This document shows, one piece after another, positions 1-12,224 of a stretch of 64,000 bases of DNA (within the stretch, counting starts at the first letter, position 1; each line of letters starts with the position of its first letter). The translations under genes and the position numbers were made by a program. Source of the stretch: Sarcophilus harrisii (lineage: Eukaryota; Chordata; Mammalia; Dasyuromorphia; Dasyuridae). The stretch lies in NCBI RefSeq assembly GCF_902635505.1, contig NC_045427.1, positions 257,941,922-258,005,921 on the forward strand, read 5' to 3'. The notes under the pieces are model-generated. The model was not told the origin of the DNA. It was given only the letters and a program-made list of their open reading frames with translations, and did not search any database.

Positions 1-420
1 GAAAACATCATTGCTAAATTTTGAAACACACTAGATCAAAGAGAAAAATTTACAAGCAACAATAGCAACAACAAAAATCAAATATGCTGGTGCTACTATT
101 AAAATCACATGAGAACAATCAGAAGCTACAATAAAAGAACACAGGTCATGGAATATTATATATAGACAATCAAAAAAACTAGGATTGTGGGCAAAAATAT
201 ATATCCAACATAACTAAATTGGAAATAGAATGGAGTGGGGGGGGGGAATAAAAGGATATTTAATGAACTGTCACATTTTCAGAATTTTGTTGTAAACAAA
301 TGTGAGCTCAGTACAAAATATAACATATAAGAACTAACATCAAAAACTAATTTCAATGGACTCAATAAAGACAGTTTTATACATATAAATGTATATCATT
401 CTGTTAATTTTTTAAACTTA
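1..420 (+). repeat. L1 ORF1 C-terminal remnant (old)
   Basis: Plus-strand translation gives broken stretches that follow the C-terminal domain of marsupial L1 ORF1p: WNIIYRQSKKLG near 150-190 and FNELSHFQNFV near 260-300. The known order in L1 is the same (a WNMIF..SKELG block, then FNE..DFQ.F). The frame is interrupted repeatedly. The element probably begins upstream of the window. ORF1p is the RNA-binding chaperone of L1; this copy is dead. Confidence 0.6.
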
Positions 421-2281
421 AGAAAGTAATGGAGAAAATGTTAATGTTGTAAATTACACTTAACAGTATATCATTAATATATTTTTCCCCTAAACAACCA
501 GCTGTTACACATTTATCAACACCCCTATCTTGGTAAAAAAAGGGAGATATTAGCAGATCATAATAGTGACACCTGAAGTTATATAAGTGAGACAGTAACA
601 TAACAGAGCCTAGAAATTGAATAGATGTTAGAGATCTAGTATAATTTTTCCCCAAAACTGTGTATACACACACACACACATATGTATGTATATATATCCA
701 AATATATAAATGTACATTTATAAAATTGTACCCATTCTTTTTTTATAAAATAATGTATATACACATAATTTTAACTCATTTTCTTATAATTGAATTAATA
801 ATTGATTAGAGTTTTGATATATTCAAATATTAAGCATATAACAGAATGATTTAATAAATAGATATTTACTGATATAATTCCTTATCATTTTAAGTTAAAC
901 CATAAAGTAATATATCCTCAATGTGACATGTGGGCTATTTGTAATCCATATTTCTCAAGTTGATGTTCATGATGATATTGAAAATTCCTGTAATTATTTC
1001 TCAACTACTAATTGAAATTGATAACTTCTCTTTATGGGAACTACAATAGAAAATTCTGTTTCACACAAAGATGTAATGTCTAGTAGTAAAATTTGTATCA
1101 TTTTTAAAAATCTCTCCAATCATTCATAAATAAAATAATATTTTCAAGTTAAAACACGTTTCAATGTACTATCATAAGGCAAGTATATTAATTGATCTTG
1201 TTCAAATGGAACAAGAAAAAATGTGTCATATTTATCTGTGATAAATGGATTCCTTGCTACCTACATATATCTATATCTTTAAAATAAATCAAAAGTTGTT
1301 TTTGAGTATAGCTCTAGTGATGAACAGGCAGGAGTTCCTTTTGTCTACTTCATTTATAGAGCCAGTAATTTTTCTTTTTGCATATGGAAACAAAAATGTA
1401 ATAAGCATTATAACTATTTTTATAAATACAATCACTTCATATTTTTTGACTAGACCATGAATTTGAGAAACTTGCATTGATTTATTAGAATAATCAATTC
1501 TTCAAAACTTTACACCAACTTCAGAAAAAAATCTTTGCTCTTTAATGAATTTGCTTTAGCTTTATTATTATTAATATAAAGAAAAAATAGTAATTTTTTC
1601 TAATTTATACGTCAGCACAAAAAAGCTAGGATATTTTGTAATAACATAAAAGTGTCTATGCTTTACTCCTGAATCATTTAATTTTGCAAAGAACCTTACT
1701 TTTTAACAAACTTTAGTAGCTTTTAATGATTGCCCTAGTAAAAACTTGAACAACTCATGTAGCTCCTTACTAATATGTCTTGATAAAAGTAATGGTCTGT
1801 GAACCATGCAACATAAATTCTGCAGGAGGCACCATATTTTTAACTAATATTTATAAACTATATCCAAGCTACATATCAATTAAATCCTGTCAACAAAAAG
1901 TTCAGTACAATTCTTGTATTATATCATTTTCATTTTTAAAACCATCAATCATATTAATCTGGTGTGCGTCGGTTTTCAAAGTATAAAATTATTTCAAATA
2001 TCAGTTATAATTAGACATCCTGAATTATCTCTAACCATGTCTGTTGCTTCATGAATTTGTAGTATAAAACAGAACTTATCATTTCAATAGTTTTGATTAC
2101 AAAGTTCTTCAAAAACATGGACACCTCTGGTCACATTATGCAGTGAAAACCATTTAGAGATGTTTTAAATGTTGATGATATCAACTATATCAATAATCTC
2201 AGATTATACCAACATTTCTCCTATTAAATTACTTATTTTATGTTAAGCAATTTTTGAAAAATATGTCTTATTGAAAGAATC
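421..2281. other. AT-rich sequence, no gene or repeat recognised
   Basis: About 1.9 kb of AT-rich sequence. It holds a short CA/TA microsatellite near 666-700. The 71-codon and 68-codon frames at 1245-1460 and 1780-1986 have no recognisable motif or codon bias. I see nothing else I can support. Confidence 0.5.
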
Positions 2282-2445
2282 AACATGATGTAGTCAAGTG
2301 AGTATCGGACTTGGAGTTAGGAAGAACTAGGCTCAGATCACAATTCAGACATTTACTAGTTTTTTGACTTTAGATACTTGTCCAATTAAGTGATTTTACT
2401 TAATTTCTTGTCTCAATTTCCTAATTTATAAAAATGTAAATTTGA
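2282..2445 (+). repeat. tRNA-headed SINE (Mar1/WALLSI-like), diverged
   Basis: The order is that of marsupial tRNA-derived SINEs: a head (TTGGAGTTAGGAAGA..), a CAGACATTTACTAG block, a degraded G-TGACTTT and a CTCAATTTCC block. It is strongly diverged and has no clear target duplication, so it is old. Confidence 0.6.
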
Positions 2446-2556
2446 ATCCAGTGGCTCGAAGTTTGTTTAAGCTCCAATTGATAGACATTTTGATGTCAAA
2501 CATTATCTAATTTTCTGTGAAATTTTTTTTGAATTGCCAACATTACATATGTGTAT

Positions 2557-2607
<51 letters not shown>

Positions 2608-3379
2608 GTGTATGTATATTTTTTCAGGATGTCATTTTGATTTATTAGGTTTCATGTTATTAGTAGCCAAAGCATTTGCCTAATACTCAATATTATGATT
2701 TCCTATGATAAATATATTGGATCATATTTTCTGAATTTGAATTTCTTATGTTTCTGCTACTTGAACTGTATACTCACATTTACATCAAAAAGGAATGTTT
2801 AAAATATATATGATAAAAATTAGGATAATAAAATTTAAATTTAAGCATTGAAAAATTTCAAAAAATGACTATCTTTTAAAAGTTATTTCATGTCTTTAAA
2901 ATAAATTGTTTTAGAAACCAAATTATTTTTATTATAACTCTCCAAATTAATGATATTGAGAAACATAACTGATAGAATTGGACTTTTATTTTTTATTCAA
3001 ATATTACTTAACTTCACATTTGTAGACCACACTAAAGTGCAGAAAGCAGTAAGGAGACACAATTCATCTGTGACAATTTAATCTGACAATGAGAGACAGA
3101 TTGTACCCACAATAAAATTCAACATGTGTTAACTCAAATTTGATCTCATTTGCACATACCATATTAGATAATTGTGATCCTAAATTTATTGTCAATTGAA
3201 AATAATTCACTTTTAGTCTCATATTTGTTGATTTTAATTTAAACTTGGTTTTCATTGGAAAAAGTGAATATATTAATTCAGGAATTATACTAAAATATCT
3301 TATAGTTTTGCTTCACAACCCTTCTAAGGTCTACATTTTTTTGTGTGATGATCTTGTGGGGGAGGAGTGAGAACACTCA
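2446..3379. other. AT-rich unassigned sequence with (AC)n microsatellite
   Basis: A pure (AC)n run lies at about 2567-2599, framed by TA/CA-rich sequence. The rest is AT-rich with no repeat or coding signal that I recognise. Confidence 0.5.
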
Positions 3380-3530
3380 TTTATAAAATTCTAATCTAGT
3401 CCAACCTATTCATTTGGGAGATTAGCAAACTGAGGCAAACAGTAAAATCAAGAGACTTGCCTAGGGTCACATAGGAAAAAAATCTTAAAGCAAAGACTTA
3501 AATTCAAGTTTTTACTTTTATAAAAAATGT
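3380..3530 (-). repeat. MIR-like CORE-SINE fragment
   Basis: On the plus strand it reads AAACTGAGGCAAACAG, then GACTTGCCTAGGGTCACATAG, the reverse complement of the conserved internal part of MIR/Mar1-type SINEs. It is a diverged fragment lying just upstream of the L1 insertion at 3723. Confidence 0.6.
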
Positions 3531-3722
3531 CCTTTCCTGCAAATCACCCTATTTCACCAAATTCAACTTGATTTGTATCAAACTACATTCAACAGCTTAT
3601 GTATTTGCATACCATTTGTACCTTTCCCCCACCTTTTTTTTTACAGATCGTCAAGTGATTTGTCCAAAGTAATGAAATCATCTAACAATAGCCAAGATAA
3701 GAAACTAGCAGCCTTTATTTCT

Positions 3723-5093
3723 TTCTTTTTTTTAATTTTTTTTTATTATAGTAACTTTTTATTGACAGAATCCATGCCAGGGTAATTTTTTTACAACATT
3801 ATCCCTTGCATTCACTTCTGTTCTGATTTTTCCCTCCCACCCTCCATCCCCTCCCCTAGATGGCAAGCAGTCCTATATATGTTGAATATGTCGTAGTATA
3901 TCCTAGATACAATGTATTGTGCAGATCCAAACAGTTTTCTTGTTGCACAGGAAGAATTGGATTCAGAAGGTAAAAATAACCTGGGAAGAAAAACAAAAAT
4001 GCAAACAGTTTACATTCATTTCCCAGTATTTTTTCTTTGGGTATAGCTGCTTCTATCATTGATCAATTGAAACTGAATTAGGTCTCTTTGTCAAAGAAAT
4101 CCACTTCCATCAGATTACATCTTCATACAGTATCGTTGTTGATGTATATAATGATCTCTTGGTTCTGCTCATTTCACTTAGCATCAGTTCATGTAATTCT
4201 CTCCAAGCCTCTCTGTATTCATCCTGCTGGTCATTTCTTACAGAACAATAATATTCCATAACATTCATATACCACAATTTACCCAACCATTCTCCAATTG
4301 ATGGGCATCCATTCATTTTCCAGTTTCTAGCCACTACAAACAGGGCTGCCACAAACATTTTGGTCCCTTTCCCTTCTTTAGTATCTCCTTGGGTTATAAG
4401 CCCAGTAGAAACACTGATGGATCAAAGGGTATGCACAATGTGATAACTTTTTGGGCATAATTCCAGATTACTCTCCAGAATGGTTGGATTCGTTCACAAC
4501 TCCACCAACAATGTATCAGTGTCCCAGTTTTCCCGCATCCCCTCCAACAATCATCATTATTTTTTCCTGTCATCTTAGACAATCTGACAGGTGTGTAGTG
4601 GTATCTCAGAGTTGTCTTAATTTGCATTTCTCTGATTAATAATGATTTGGAACACTTTCATATGAGTGGTAATAATTTCAATTTCATCATCTGAAAATTG
4701 TCTGTTCATATCCTTTGGCCATTTGTCAATTGGAGAATGGCTTGATTTCTTATAAATTAGAGTCAGTTCTCTATATATTTTGGAAATGAGGCCTTTATCA
4801 GAACCTTTAACTGAAGATGTTTTCCCAGTTTGTTGCTTCCCTTCTAATCTTGTTTGCATTAGTTTTGTACAGAAGCTTTTTAATTTGATGTAAACAAAAT
4901 TTTCTATTTTGTGATCAATAATGATCTCTAGTTCATCTTTAGTCACAAATTTCTTCCTCCTCCACAAGTCTGAGCGATAAACTATCCTATGTTCCTCCGA
5001 TTTCTTTATAATCTCGTTCTTTATGTCTAAATCATGGACCCATTTTGATCTTATCTTGGTATACGGTGTTAAGTGTGGGTCAATGCCTAATTT
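3723..5093 (-). mobile_element. 5'-truncated L1 insertion with perfect 18-bp TSD
   Basis: A minus-strand L1 of about 1.37 kb. Its A-rich 3' end lies at 3723-3750, followed by a 3' UTR (about 3755-4105) and the C-terminal third of ORF2. Identical 18-bp flanks (CTAGCAGCCTTTATTTCT) lie at 3705-3722 and 5094-5111. They are target-site duplications made by L1 endonuclease-primed integration. Seen on the minus strand, the nick site reads close to the L1 consensus TTTT/AA. The perfect duplication and readable ORF2 make this one of the younger insertions in the window. Its 3' UTR matches the L1 at 57974-58629 and differs from the other L1 copies. Confidence 0.93.
4110..5090 (-). pseudogene. L1 ORF2 C-terminal fragment (within 3723-5093)
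   Basis: Three overlapping open pieces cover the end of L1 ORF2p. The piece at 4617-4967 carries DKGLISKIYRELTLIYKK and WPKDMNRQFSDDEIE. The piece at 4394-4627 carries [38 protein letters not shown] and IPFDPS. The piece at 4110-4358 carries AALFVVARNWKMNG, GKLWYMNVMEYYCSVRND and ends at a natural stop. Endonuclease and reverse transcriptase are absent because of the 5' truncation. At least two frame changes separate the pieces, so no product is possible. This is the zinc-knuckle-like C-terminal region that binds L1 RNA in the intact family. Confidence 0.9.
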
Positions 5094-5111
5094 CTAGCAG
5101 CCTTTATTTCT

Positions 5112-5224
5112 ACTCCATAACATTTTTCTTTCTACAGTGTTTCTTGACAAAATCACAAAGAAGAGGGTAAGATATTGCTAGCAATGTAGAGCTAAAAAAC
5201 AAGACATAAGAAATGATATATTCA
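5112..5224. other. short unassigned stretch
   Basis: Unique-looking sequence between the L1 target duplication and a SINE tail. No signal seen. Confidence 0.4.
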
Positions 5225-5330
5225 GGGCTATTGTGGGGCTCAAATAAGATAGTGGATTTAAAGTACTTCATAAACCTTAAAGAGCTACAGAAATACCAGT
5301 TATTAGGATAATTATTATTAGCTTACAGTT
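5225..5330 (+). repeat. Mar1-type CORE-SINE tail
   Basis: The order GGGGCTCAAATAAGATA, then AAAGTACTTCATAAACCTTAAAG, then TTATTAGG..ATTATTATTA is the 3' half of the marsupial Mar1 CORE-SINE. The head is missing. Confidence 0.6.
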
Positions 5331-5421
5331 ACCAAGTCTCTACTCTCTTGATGACTTCATCCCTTGAGACTTCTATCGCATTCCTGCTAACAATGTTTAT
5401 ATAACAATAAAGGGATTCACT

Positions 5422-5490
5422 GGTAAATATACAACTGGCTCTCTGGGGTGGGGTAAATATATAACTGGGCTCTGGACAGGGGTGGGGGTG
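5422..5490. repeat. Imperfect 30-bp tandem duplication
   Basis: GGTAAATATACAACTGG..GGGGTGG at 5422-5451 is followed directly by GGTAAATATATAACTGGG..GGGTGG from 5452. The copies differ by a few bases and a short indel. Confidence 0.7.
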
Positions 5491-5959
5491 AGGGGATAAA
5501 TGTACACATAAACACTGTCTTAAGTTTGATTTATATTAATAATATTTTCTTAAATTTAGAAATTAGCAAAACAACAAATTGAACCCTTATTTGTAGTAAT
5601 TACCAAGTTCTGAGGTAGAAATGGTCACATTGAAAATTCAATAATCAGGTCTCACAAGCCAGTTAGAGCTGGCTCCAGCACAGTTGATATTTCAATACTG
5701 TAGAAGGGATTATGAGGCAAAGTGTCTTCCAAAAACAAAAACAAAAAAAAAGAGAATCAGAAAAATTATGAGTGGCTCACAGAAGTTTAAAGAGTTGAGT
5801 TTAAAAAGAAAGGAGCAAGACCTTTTTCATGAATTAACGTAGCTGGGGAGGGCCCAGGAAAAGGAATTTACTGAGTAGAAGACTCTTCAAGAGATAGCAA
5901 AAATCTCAAAATTCAGGGATTGTAAAGAGTATGGTTTTGTTTTAAATCCTAATATTATA
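5491..5959. other. unassigned sequence
   Basis: No coding signal. An A-rich run lies at about 5733-5760. I recognise no repeat. Confidence 0.4.
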
Positions 5960-6130
5960 ACTATCTAAAAGCAGAATGGATTTTCTCAGGTGGTAGTGAG
6001 CTCATTCTCATTGGAGGTCTTCAAGAAAAGTTATATATCCATTTCTCAGGTAAATTATAGATGGGATTCTTGTTCAGATATAGTTTGGATTATATGTCTC
6101 TGAGTTCCAGTTGCAGAAAGTATAAAATTT
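5960..6130 (+). repeat. L3/CR1 LINE 3' end
   Basis: It reads CAGAATGGATTTTCTCAGG, GGTAGTGAG, TTGGAGGTCTTCAAGAAAAG, GGGATTCTTGTTCAG, then TTTGGATTATATG. This is the known order of the 3' end of CR1-clade LINEs (GGAGGTCTTCAAG.. ; TTGGACTAGATG..). It is heavily diverged and ancient. Confidence 0.7.
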
Positions 6131-6164
6131 CATTACAATCAAGACAGGAAAATTATCAAAAAAT

Positions 6165-6600
6165 ATCAAAAAAGGAAATAAACTAGCATCAGCTAGAGAA
6201 TTCAAGAAAATAACAAATCAACTCCCCAAGGAGAAAAACCAAACAAATAACTTTGATCCAATGGGTTTACAAGCGGATCCAATCAAACATTTAAAGAACA
6301 AATAAGGTTGTGCTATATAAAGTGTTCCTAAAACTAAGAAAGGGGACGTTTTAAAACTTATTCTATGATACAAACAGAACCCAAATCCTAAAATTCAGAA
6401 GAAAACAAAAACTCTATAAAACATCATTACTGTCTATTCATATAAAAACATTAAATATAATATTAGCAAATAATCTATCACAATATTTTAAGATTATTCA
6501 ATGTAATAATATTAGATTTACATGAGGAATTCAAGGATGGTTTACCACTTATAAAACTACATAATTAATCATATGAGTAACAAAACAGTAAATTCAAACA
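6165..6600 (+). repeat. L1 ORF2 reverse-transcriptase remnant (old)
   Basis: Matches the start of the L1 RT domain in order: CAACTCCCCAAGGAGAAAA (NQLPKKK), AAACATTTAAAGAACAA (FKEQL), AATATAATATTAGCAAATAA (NKILANR) and TTACATGAGGAATTCAAGGA (FIPGMQG region). Stops and frame changes are numerous. The rest of ORF2 is not visible, so this is a short relic. Confidence 0.6.
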
Positions 6601-8254
6601 TACCTACATGCATTTAGTAAGCTATCACATTTTGTACCTGTTCAAATTTCTCTGTGTATGCATGTGTAAATATATATATGTAAATATATATATATATGCA
6701 AATATTCAGAGAAAGGAAATTACTGAATGTTAATTGGTATAAGTTGAAAGTATGGCTTTGATATTTTAACCATCCTTGAATTACTAATAAAAACTAATAT
6801 TACTACAACAATTAATTTTAAATATATCACACTAATTTCATATATTATTAATATTTAACATTATTATTGTAGGCTACTTTAAAATATCATAGATAGTACT
6901 TCCATATAAATATCAGTAAAACTTTGGACCTATAGTTTTCTTTCTCCATTTTATCTCTCCCTGATTTGGGGAAATAGATGTGTATAGAATTATTAAATAT
7001 CTTCTGTGTGTCTGGCACTGGAGAACTGTACTGAGTTTTAACAAATCCCTCCTTTTGCCAATAACTCATAACTATCAAATATCTCAAGACAAATACATAT
7101 GTATGTATATACACAAATATATATATATATATATATATATATCGAGAGAGAGAGAGAGAGAGAGAAGAATACATGTACATATACTCACATCGAGAGAACT
7201 AGTGTCATTACCTTTTCTCTTCCAGAAGCATGCCTAGGAAAGTAAAAAAAAACAAAAAACTCAGTTTACCTACGCATTCAGGAAGGAAACAGAAACATTT
7301 AATTTAAATCACACCAAGAAGTCTACTATGAGAATTTTTGTGCTATGGGGAATACATACAAAAAAATTTAAGAACTATGCAAGTATATTTTTTAGGTATA
7401 AAAACACTGAAGACTGATTTTTTATAAACAGCTAAATGAGAGAAAGGAAGAGGGAGAGAAGAGAGAGGCAGAGAGGCAGAGAAAGAGACAGACAAACAGA
7501 CAGATACTAATGAAAGTGAAAGTTGAGCTTAAAAAAGCAAAAGTGCAAATAATCATATGTTGGAGGAAAGTAGAACCTAAGGAAGACAGTGTTCTGGGAG
7601 GAAAGGTGAATGAAAAGAAGTGGAGCTAAGCAGGCAGTTGCAGGGTTTGAAGAGGAGAGTGTCACTGAGAAGGGCTAACACCATCAGCTAGAAGAGCTAA
7701 GAAGAGATGGTATGGAGTAGTAGAGGAAAAACAGCTAAGAAGTGCTATAAAATAGTGGAGGAAAACAGAATGTAGAAATAATAGAGAGCAGTAATTCATC
7801 ACTCCTGCTGAAAGTGGCAGGGGAATAAGGTCTATTATAAGCAAAGCAACATGACTCCAATGAAGAAGTCATGAAAAGGAGCACCAATGTGAGAGAAGAA
7901 ATCCCAAATACCACAAATTAGAGTCTCTCAAGGCATTATAAAGATTTCTAAAGGAGGTTTTCTCACTAAGGAACTGCTTTCTCAGAGCCAGAACATAAAT
8001 CCAATTGCTTTGCTTTTATCTTTGTAGACCCATTGCTCAACATGGTATCTTTTAATACTTGATTTCTATTAGTTTGTAAATAAAAATGTAATAATTTGAG
8101 ACTTAGGAGACTGGATACTTATGATGACTATAGGAGTATAATATATTGAAGTTCCCATGTCATCTGAGGGCAATGACTCAGAGAAGTATCTGATTCCTAA
8201 CATACAGGAGCCCTTGGTATCATGAGGGAGCTTATGACACAAACATTAGGAAAT
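6601..8254. other. unassigned AT-rich sequence with simple repeats
   Basis: Holds TA-rich microsatellites at about 6668-6700, an (AT)n run passing directly into (GA)n at about 7117-7165, and a purine-rich GAGA/GACA tract at about 7438-7506. The two 85-97 codon frames near 6887-7237 are products of the AT/GA repeat. No gene signal seen. Confidence 0.5.
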
Positions 8255-8565
8255 GACAGAATTTCCTAGTTGAAATGGAACTGGAGAAAGATTTAGCCTT
8301 ACCTATATTTATATAGGGATCATGTCTACAATAATCCTTCACAAATTGCCATTCAACTTCTCTCTGAAGTCCTACAATGATGGAGAACCCCTTATCCCAG
8401 AAATAGCCAATTTTAGACAACTCTAATTGTCATTAAATCAAAATCTGCTCCTCTATAATCTGAACCCTTGTTCCTCTTTTTGCCCTCTGGGGCCAAGAAG
8501 AATAAAATGAATTCCTCCCTCCTTCGATCTTTCTTTCTCTGGGTTAAAGACCATTTTCTTCAGCT
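8255..8565 (-). repeat. L3/CR1 LINE fragment
   Basis: The plus strand reads the reverse of a CR1-type 3' region: GATGGAGAACCCC, then TAGACAACTCTAATTGTC, AAATCTGCTCCTCTATAA, TGAACCC, and TGCCCTCTGGGGCCAAGAAG. The last block is very characteristic of mammalian L3/CR1. No target duplication is visible. Ancient. Confidence 0.75.
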
Positions 8566-8731
8566 AATACTTAAATAGACATATTTGCATGTACATATCA
8601 CTGAATATAGACACATCTGGATATATAGACATATATATATATATATGTTCATGAATGTGTATTTATGTCATGCATCCCAAATTTCTTCACACTATAGAAA
8701 GATTTTGTACCTAGTATCTGTGGCAATGAGA

Positions 8732-8955
8732 GGCAATGAGGCATTGAATGAAAAGCTCACATCACACTCAGGAAGAAAGATCTGGATTCAAGTTTTACTT
8801 CCAAAAAATATTAAATTTGTGATCCTGGGTAAATTACTAATCCCTCAATTTCCCCAAGCAATTCTACAAAAAGAGTTTCTGATACGAATACCAGAGAGAA
8901 TATACTCACTAGAAAGTTTCCCACATGGATGAAATCAGAGATCTGGATTATACCC
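8732..8955 (+). repeat. tRNA-headed marsupial SINE with a second tail type
   Basis: Head GATCTGGATTCAAGTTTTAC, then GTGATCCTGGGTAAATTACT and CCCTCAATTTCC. A tail follows that ends GGATGAAATCAGAGATCTGG and an A-run at 8961-8972. This tail (..CCAATGAAATCACAGGTC.. in my memory of the family) is distinct from the RTE-like tail of the WALLSI-type copies. Confidence 0.55.
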
Positions 8956-8974
8956 CCTCAAAAAAAAAAAAATC

Positions 8975-9744
8975 ATGAAGCATTTAATGTGCAAACAACT
9001 CACTATAAAGAAACTGAGTACGAAAAAGAAAAATGTATTTAAGCTGCAATATTAAGATGACATTCTAAAATAAACAAGCATATAAAAGTAGATGGGCATC
9101 AAGGATGTCTTGTATTGTCACACAAGAAAAATGAAATTGAAAATTGAGGTATAGCAATGTGGTTTTTGACACATTTATTCTACTGCAAAAGGAGAGGAAC
9201 AGTGTTGAAGAACCATTAAGGCACAAAATTAACTCACCATCATTCAAGTGAGAAGCATAAATTATTTGTTTCAGACACACTATCAAATATTTTCTCATTG
9301 GTACCATCTTATTTTATGGACAATATCATAATAACTTTTGGTTCTGGCATATTTTTAATCTCTCCATCCTATACATGTCTAAGACAGGTAGACAGATAAG
9401 GAAAGAGACAATAGACAAGTCTTCAGGCAAAATGTACTTAGAAGATTTTTTTCTATTTAGTGAACACTCCAAGCAGATATTTTGGCTAAGTATAAAGTTA
9501 TCTTTCTCAAAGATATCTGAATTGTGTTGTTATGCCTGAGGGAACAGAAATAATAATTCACAATGCACAAAAAATGCAGAAACAACTTATTAAATTTATA
9601 TTTTGAATTCCAAGTAAAACAGAAGAAAAATTTACAATGACACAATTGACAAGTGTTAGCATCAAAACATTGATAAATATCACAACAGACAAAACTGCCT
9701 TTTTCCCTTAAACAATCTTTTTTTTTAGAAGAACACTTTCAGGG
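8975..9744. other. unassigned sequence
   Basis: No coding or repeat signal that I can name. Confidence 0.4.
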
Positions 9745-9870
9745 AAATATTTCTTTCATTCATGAAATATTTCCTGATTGTACATAAGGTACTATCCTTG
9801 GAATTTTGGGAAATATAAAGATATATGACATGTTTCCTTACCTCAAAGAAATAACAATATTACATATTCC
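9745..9870 (-). repeat. L2 3'-end fragment (probable)
   Basis: The plus strand reads TTCATTCATGAAATATTTCC, a GGTACTATCCTTGG block and GGAAATATAAAG. This follows the reverse complement of the L2 3' end (..CATTTATTAAGCACCTACTATGTGCC.. context). Weak but ordered. Confidence 0.4.
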
Positions 9871-10504
9871 CTCAAAAGACAAGAAATATGAAAGGAGACT
9901 TCAGTACCAAGGATGAGGGGGAAAAAGGAGAACTGTGATAGTTATATTAGAAAATACCTTTGTATTATTTCTACAAAATGAAAGTTAAAAATTTTGGATG
10001 CCATATGTGCCAAACAGTATCATAAAAAATGAAAGCCATTCTAGGTTTTTGTTTATCTAAAGAGTTCTCATTTTAAAACATGTTACATTTGACCTGATTA
10101 TCAACTAGTTAGAAAAAGGGAAAATGTCTTAAATAACAACAAATTAAAAGATATTATATGCAATTCCAGAAGTACTAATATAAGCTGTTTAGGAAAATAT
10201 CAATTTTGAAAAACATGGGAAATAAACATAAGCAAAGTAATTTATCCTGTTACTGTTCCGCAGAGATGCAGCTATTGAAAGCAATCATCACAATGAGGAG
10301 ACCAAATGTACACAAAAACTGTTTCAGCCAGTAAATATTTGAAGTCTTTGCCAATCAAAGGCATGAAACTAGTGTCTACACAGATTTAGAATACAAGTTG
10401 CAAAGCATTTGTAAAGAGGATGATAGAAGATTATAAATTCATGAGTACTATAATAAAAAAGAGTTAAGTGGAAAGTTTCTTTTAAAATACACATGTGCTC
10501 TCAT

Positions 10505-10573
10505 CCAAATAAATAATTCTAATAATATGTGTAGATGACCCAGATAGATAACTCTAATAATATTTGTAGATGA
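10505..10573. repeat. 34-bp direct tandem duplication, 4 mismatches
   Basis: Copies lie at 10505-10538 and 10540-10573, period 35. Both run CCA(A/G)ATA(A/G)ATAA(T/C)TCTAAT.. to ..GTAGATGA. They differ at four positions. Confidence 0.85.
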
Positions 10574-11738
10574 AATAGAATGTTTCTCCTCTTTATGTTG
10601 ACCTATGCCAATCCACAATGATAGAGGCATTATATTTGCATTTAATACCTCAATACACTGAATTAGTATATAGCAATAACGTAATAAGATAGTTAAGAAA
10701 ATAACAGAATACATACTGAATAAATTATGTGCTAGAGAAAATACTTTAAAGATACTAACAAAATAGTTTTCAAGATATCATAAAGAAGCAGCAATTACAA
10801 AAGAATAAAAAAGATTGTGGATGTTATTTTTTGCAAAAATAAAACTGATGTGTTTATTTGGCAAGAAAGTAACTTTCTTCAGCCATCAGCAAAGCCAGTT
10901 CATACCCTTATTCAGTAATTTACTATTTGGCCCCTTAATTTAGTATTGGTTTTTTAAAAGTGAATCAGACAGAGACACAGAGAGAAACTGAGACAGTAAG
11001 AGACAGAAAGAATAAAGACTCTTCAGTCTTCCATAGATGATTTTCTACAGCAGAGTATAGAATTCTGCTATGTCCATTATTTATCGACCTTTTTAAAAAT
11101 TACCTTTATCAAATATCTAAGTAGACAGAAAAGTACAAACCAAGTGTCTGTTATGATTTCCCTTTCAAAAACATTTTTAAAATTCAATTTTAAAAAAAAC
11201 TCAAAAAATAAGTCAACTCTCAAAACCCACTAATTCAGAATCAGTAGTTTCTTTAAAGCCTAGGTAACACTGAAATATGGTCAACTTCAATGTAGAAATT
11301 TGATTGGCTAGAAAGCTTAGCAAACTTTCACTTAATAAAAATAGAATCATGAAAATATAAAATTGATGTTTTCCCAGAGATACAGGTCATCAGAAATCAC
11401 CAATAATTCACAGTATCAGAAAATTTAGCATTGAGATCATATGGAATCTAGGTATCCTTCAAATGATCTACTGTTGTCCTTTCTTTCTATTAAAAAATTT
11501 GTGGATTTCTGAAATCATACCACCACAAGCAATTGTTACCTTAGCAACAGAGTCCTATTTTTCTTCATAAATGGCAAGTTATAAGTGACAAGGTACAGTG
11601 CATTAACCAGTAAATCTTTGGAAGTTGTCTCCTGCCAGCTCAAATACCTTGGCAGTTAGATGTTTCAGGATGACTGTTGCAATCTATATAGGAGTAAGTA
11701 CTCCCACATATTTCTCATTTGTTGTCTTGGACTACAAA

Positions 11739-11794
11739 TATCTATATCTATCTATATCTATATCTATATCTATATCTATATCTATATCTATATC
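11739..11794. repeat. (TATATC)n hexanucleotide microsatellite
   Basis: About nine units of TATATC with one early TATC slip. It is almost pure, so it is probably length-variable between individuals. Confidence 0.95.
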
Positions 11795-12224
11795 AAACCA
11801 ATAGGGAATGAGAAACCAACTCTACAAATTGGGAGCATCCCTTGTCTTTGTCTTCAAGTTCTTTCTAGCCTCATTGAAAATTGGGTCCTGGGAAGTAAAA
11901 GGAGACAGAAGTATGAATAGATTAAGTCCATTGTTTGTGGATTCCAAAAATGCATTTCCATAGTAAAACAAAACATAGATTCAAGGATTTTTTTTAAAGT
12001 ATCTACTATATACATGCTAAAGTCATAAAATATTCTGTAATAGATAGAATAATATACATCAAACTCTGCTAGGTACTGAGAAATATAAAGAAGAAATGGA
12101 AGAAATAGCCTTTTTCCTCTTAAAATTTGTAACCTGGTTTTGGGAGAAAAGGCATACACATGTGAAACAATTAAGTAATAATGCAAGGCAGTGTACCACT
12201 AAATATGGAAATCACTAAAAGCTT

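Larger units (their letters stand above)
9871..12224. other. unassigned AT-rich sequence with tandem repeats
   Basis: Contains the 34-bp duplication (10505-10573) and the TATATC array (11739-11794) listed separately. A possible L2 fragment on the minus strand lies near 12055-12130. No gene signal; the 86-110 codon frames at 11660-12186 are driven by the TATATC array and chance. Confidence 0.4.

Noticed and set aside
11739-11794. CRISPR-like or direct-repeat array
   Set aside because: A pure hexanucleotide microsatellite; no spacers. No CRISPR, operon or phage feature occurs anywhere, as expected for a mammal.
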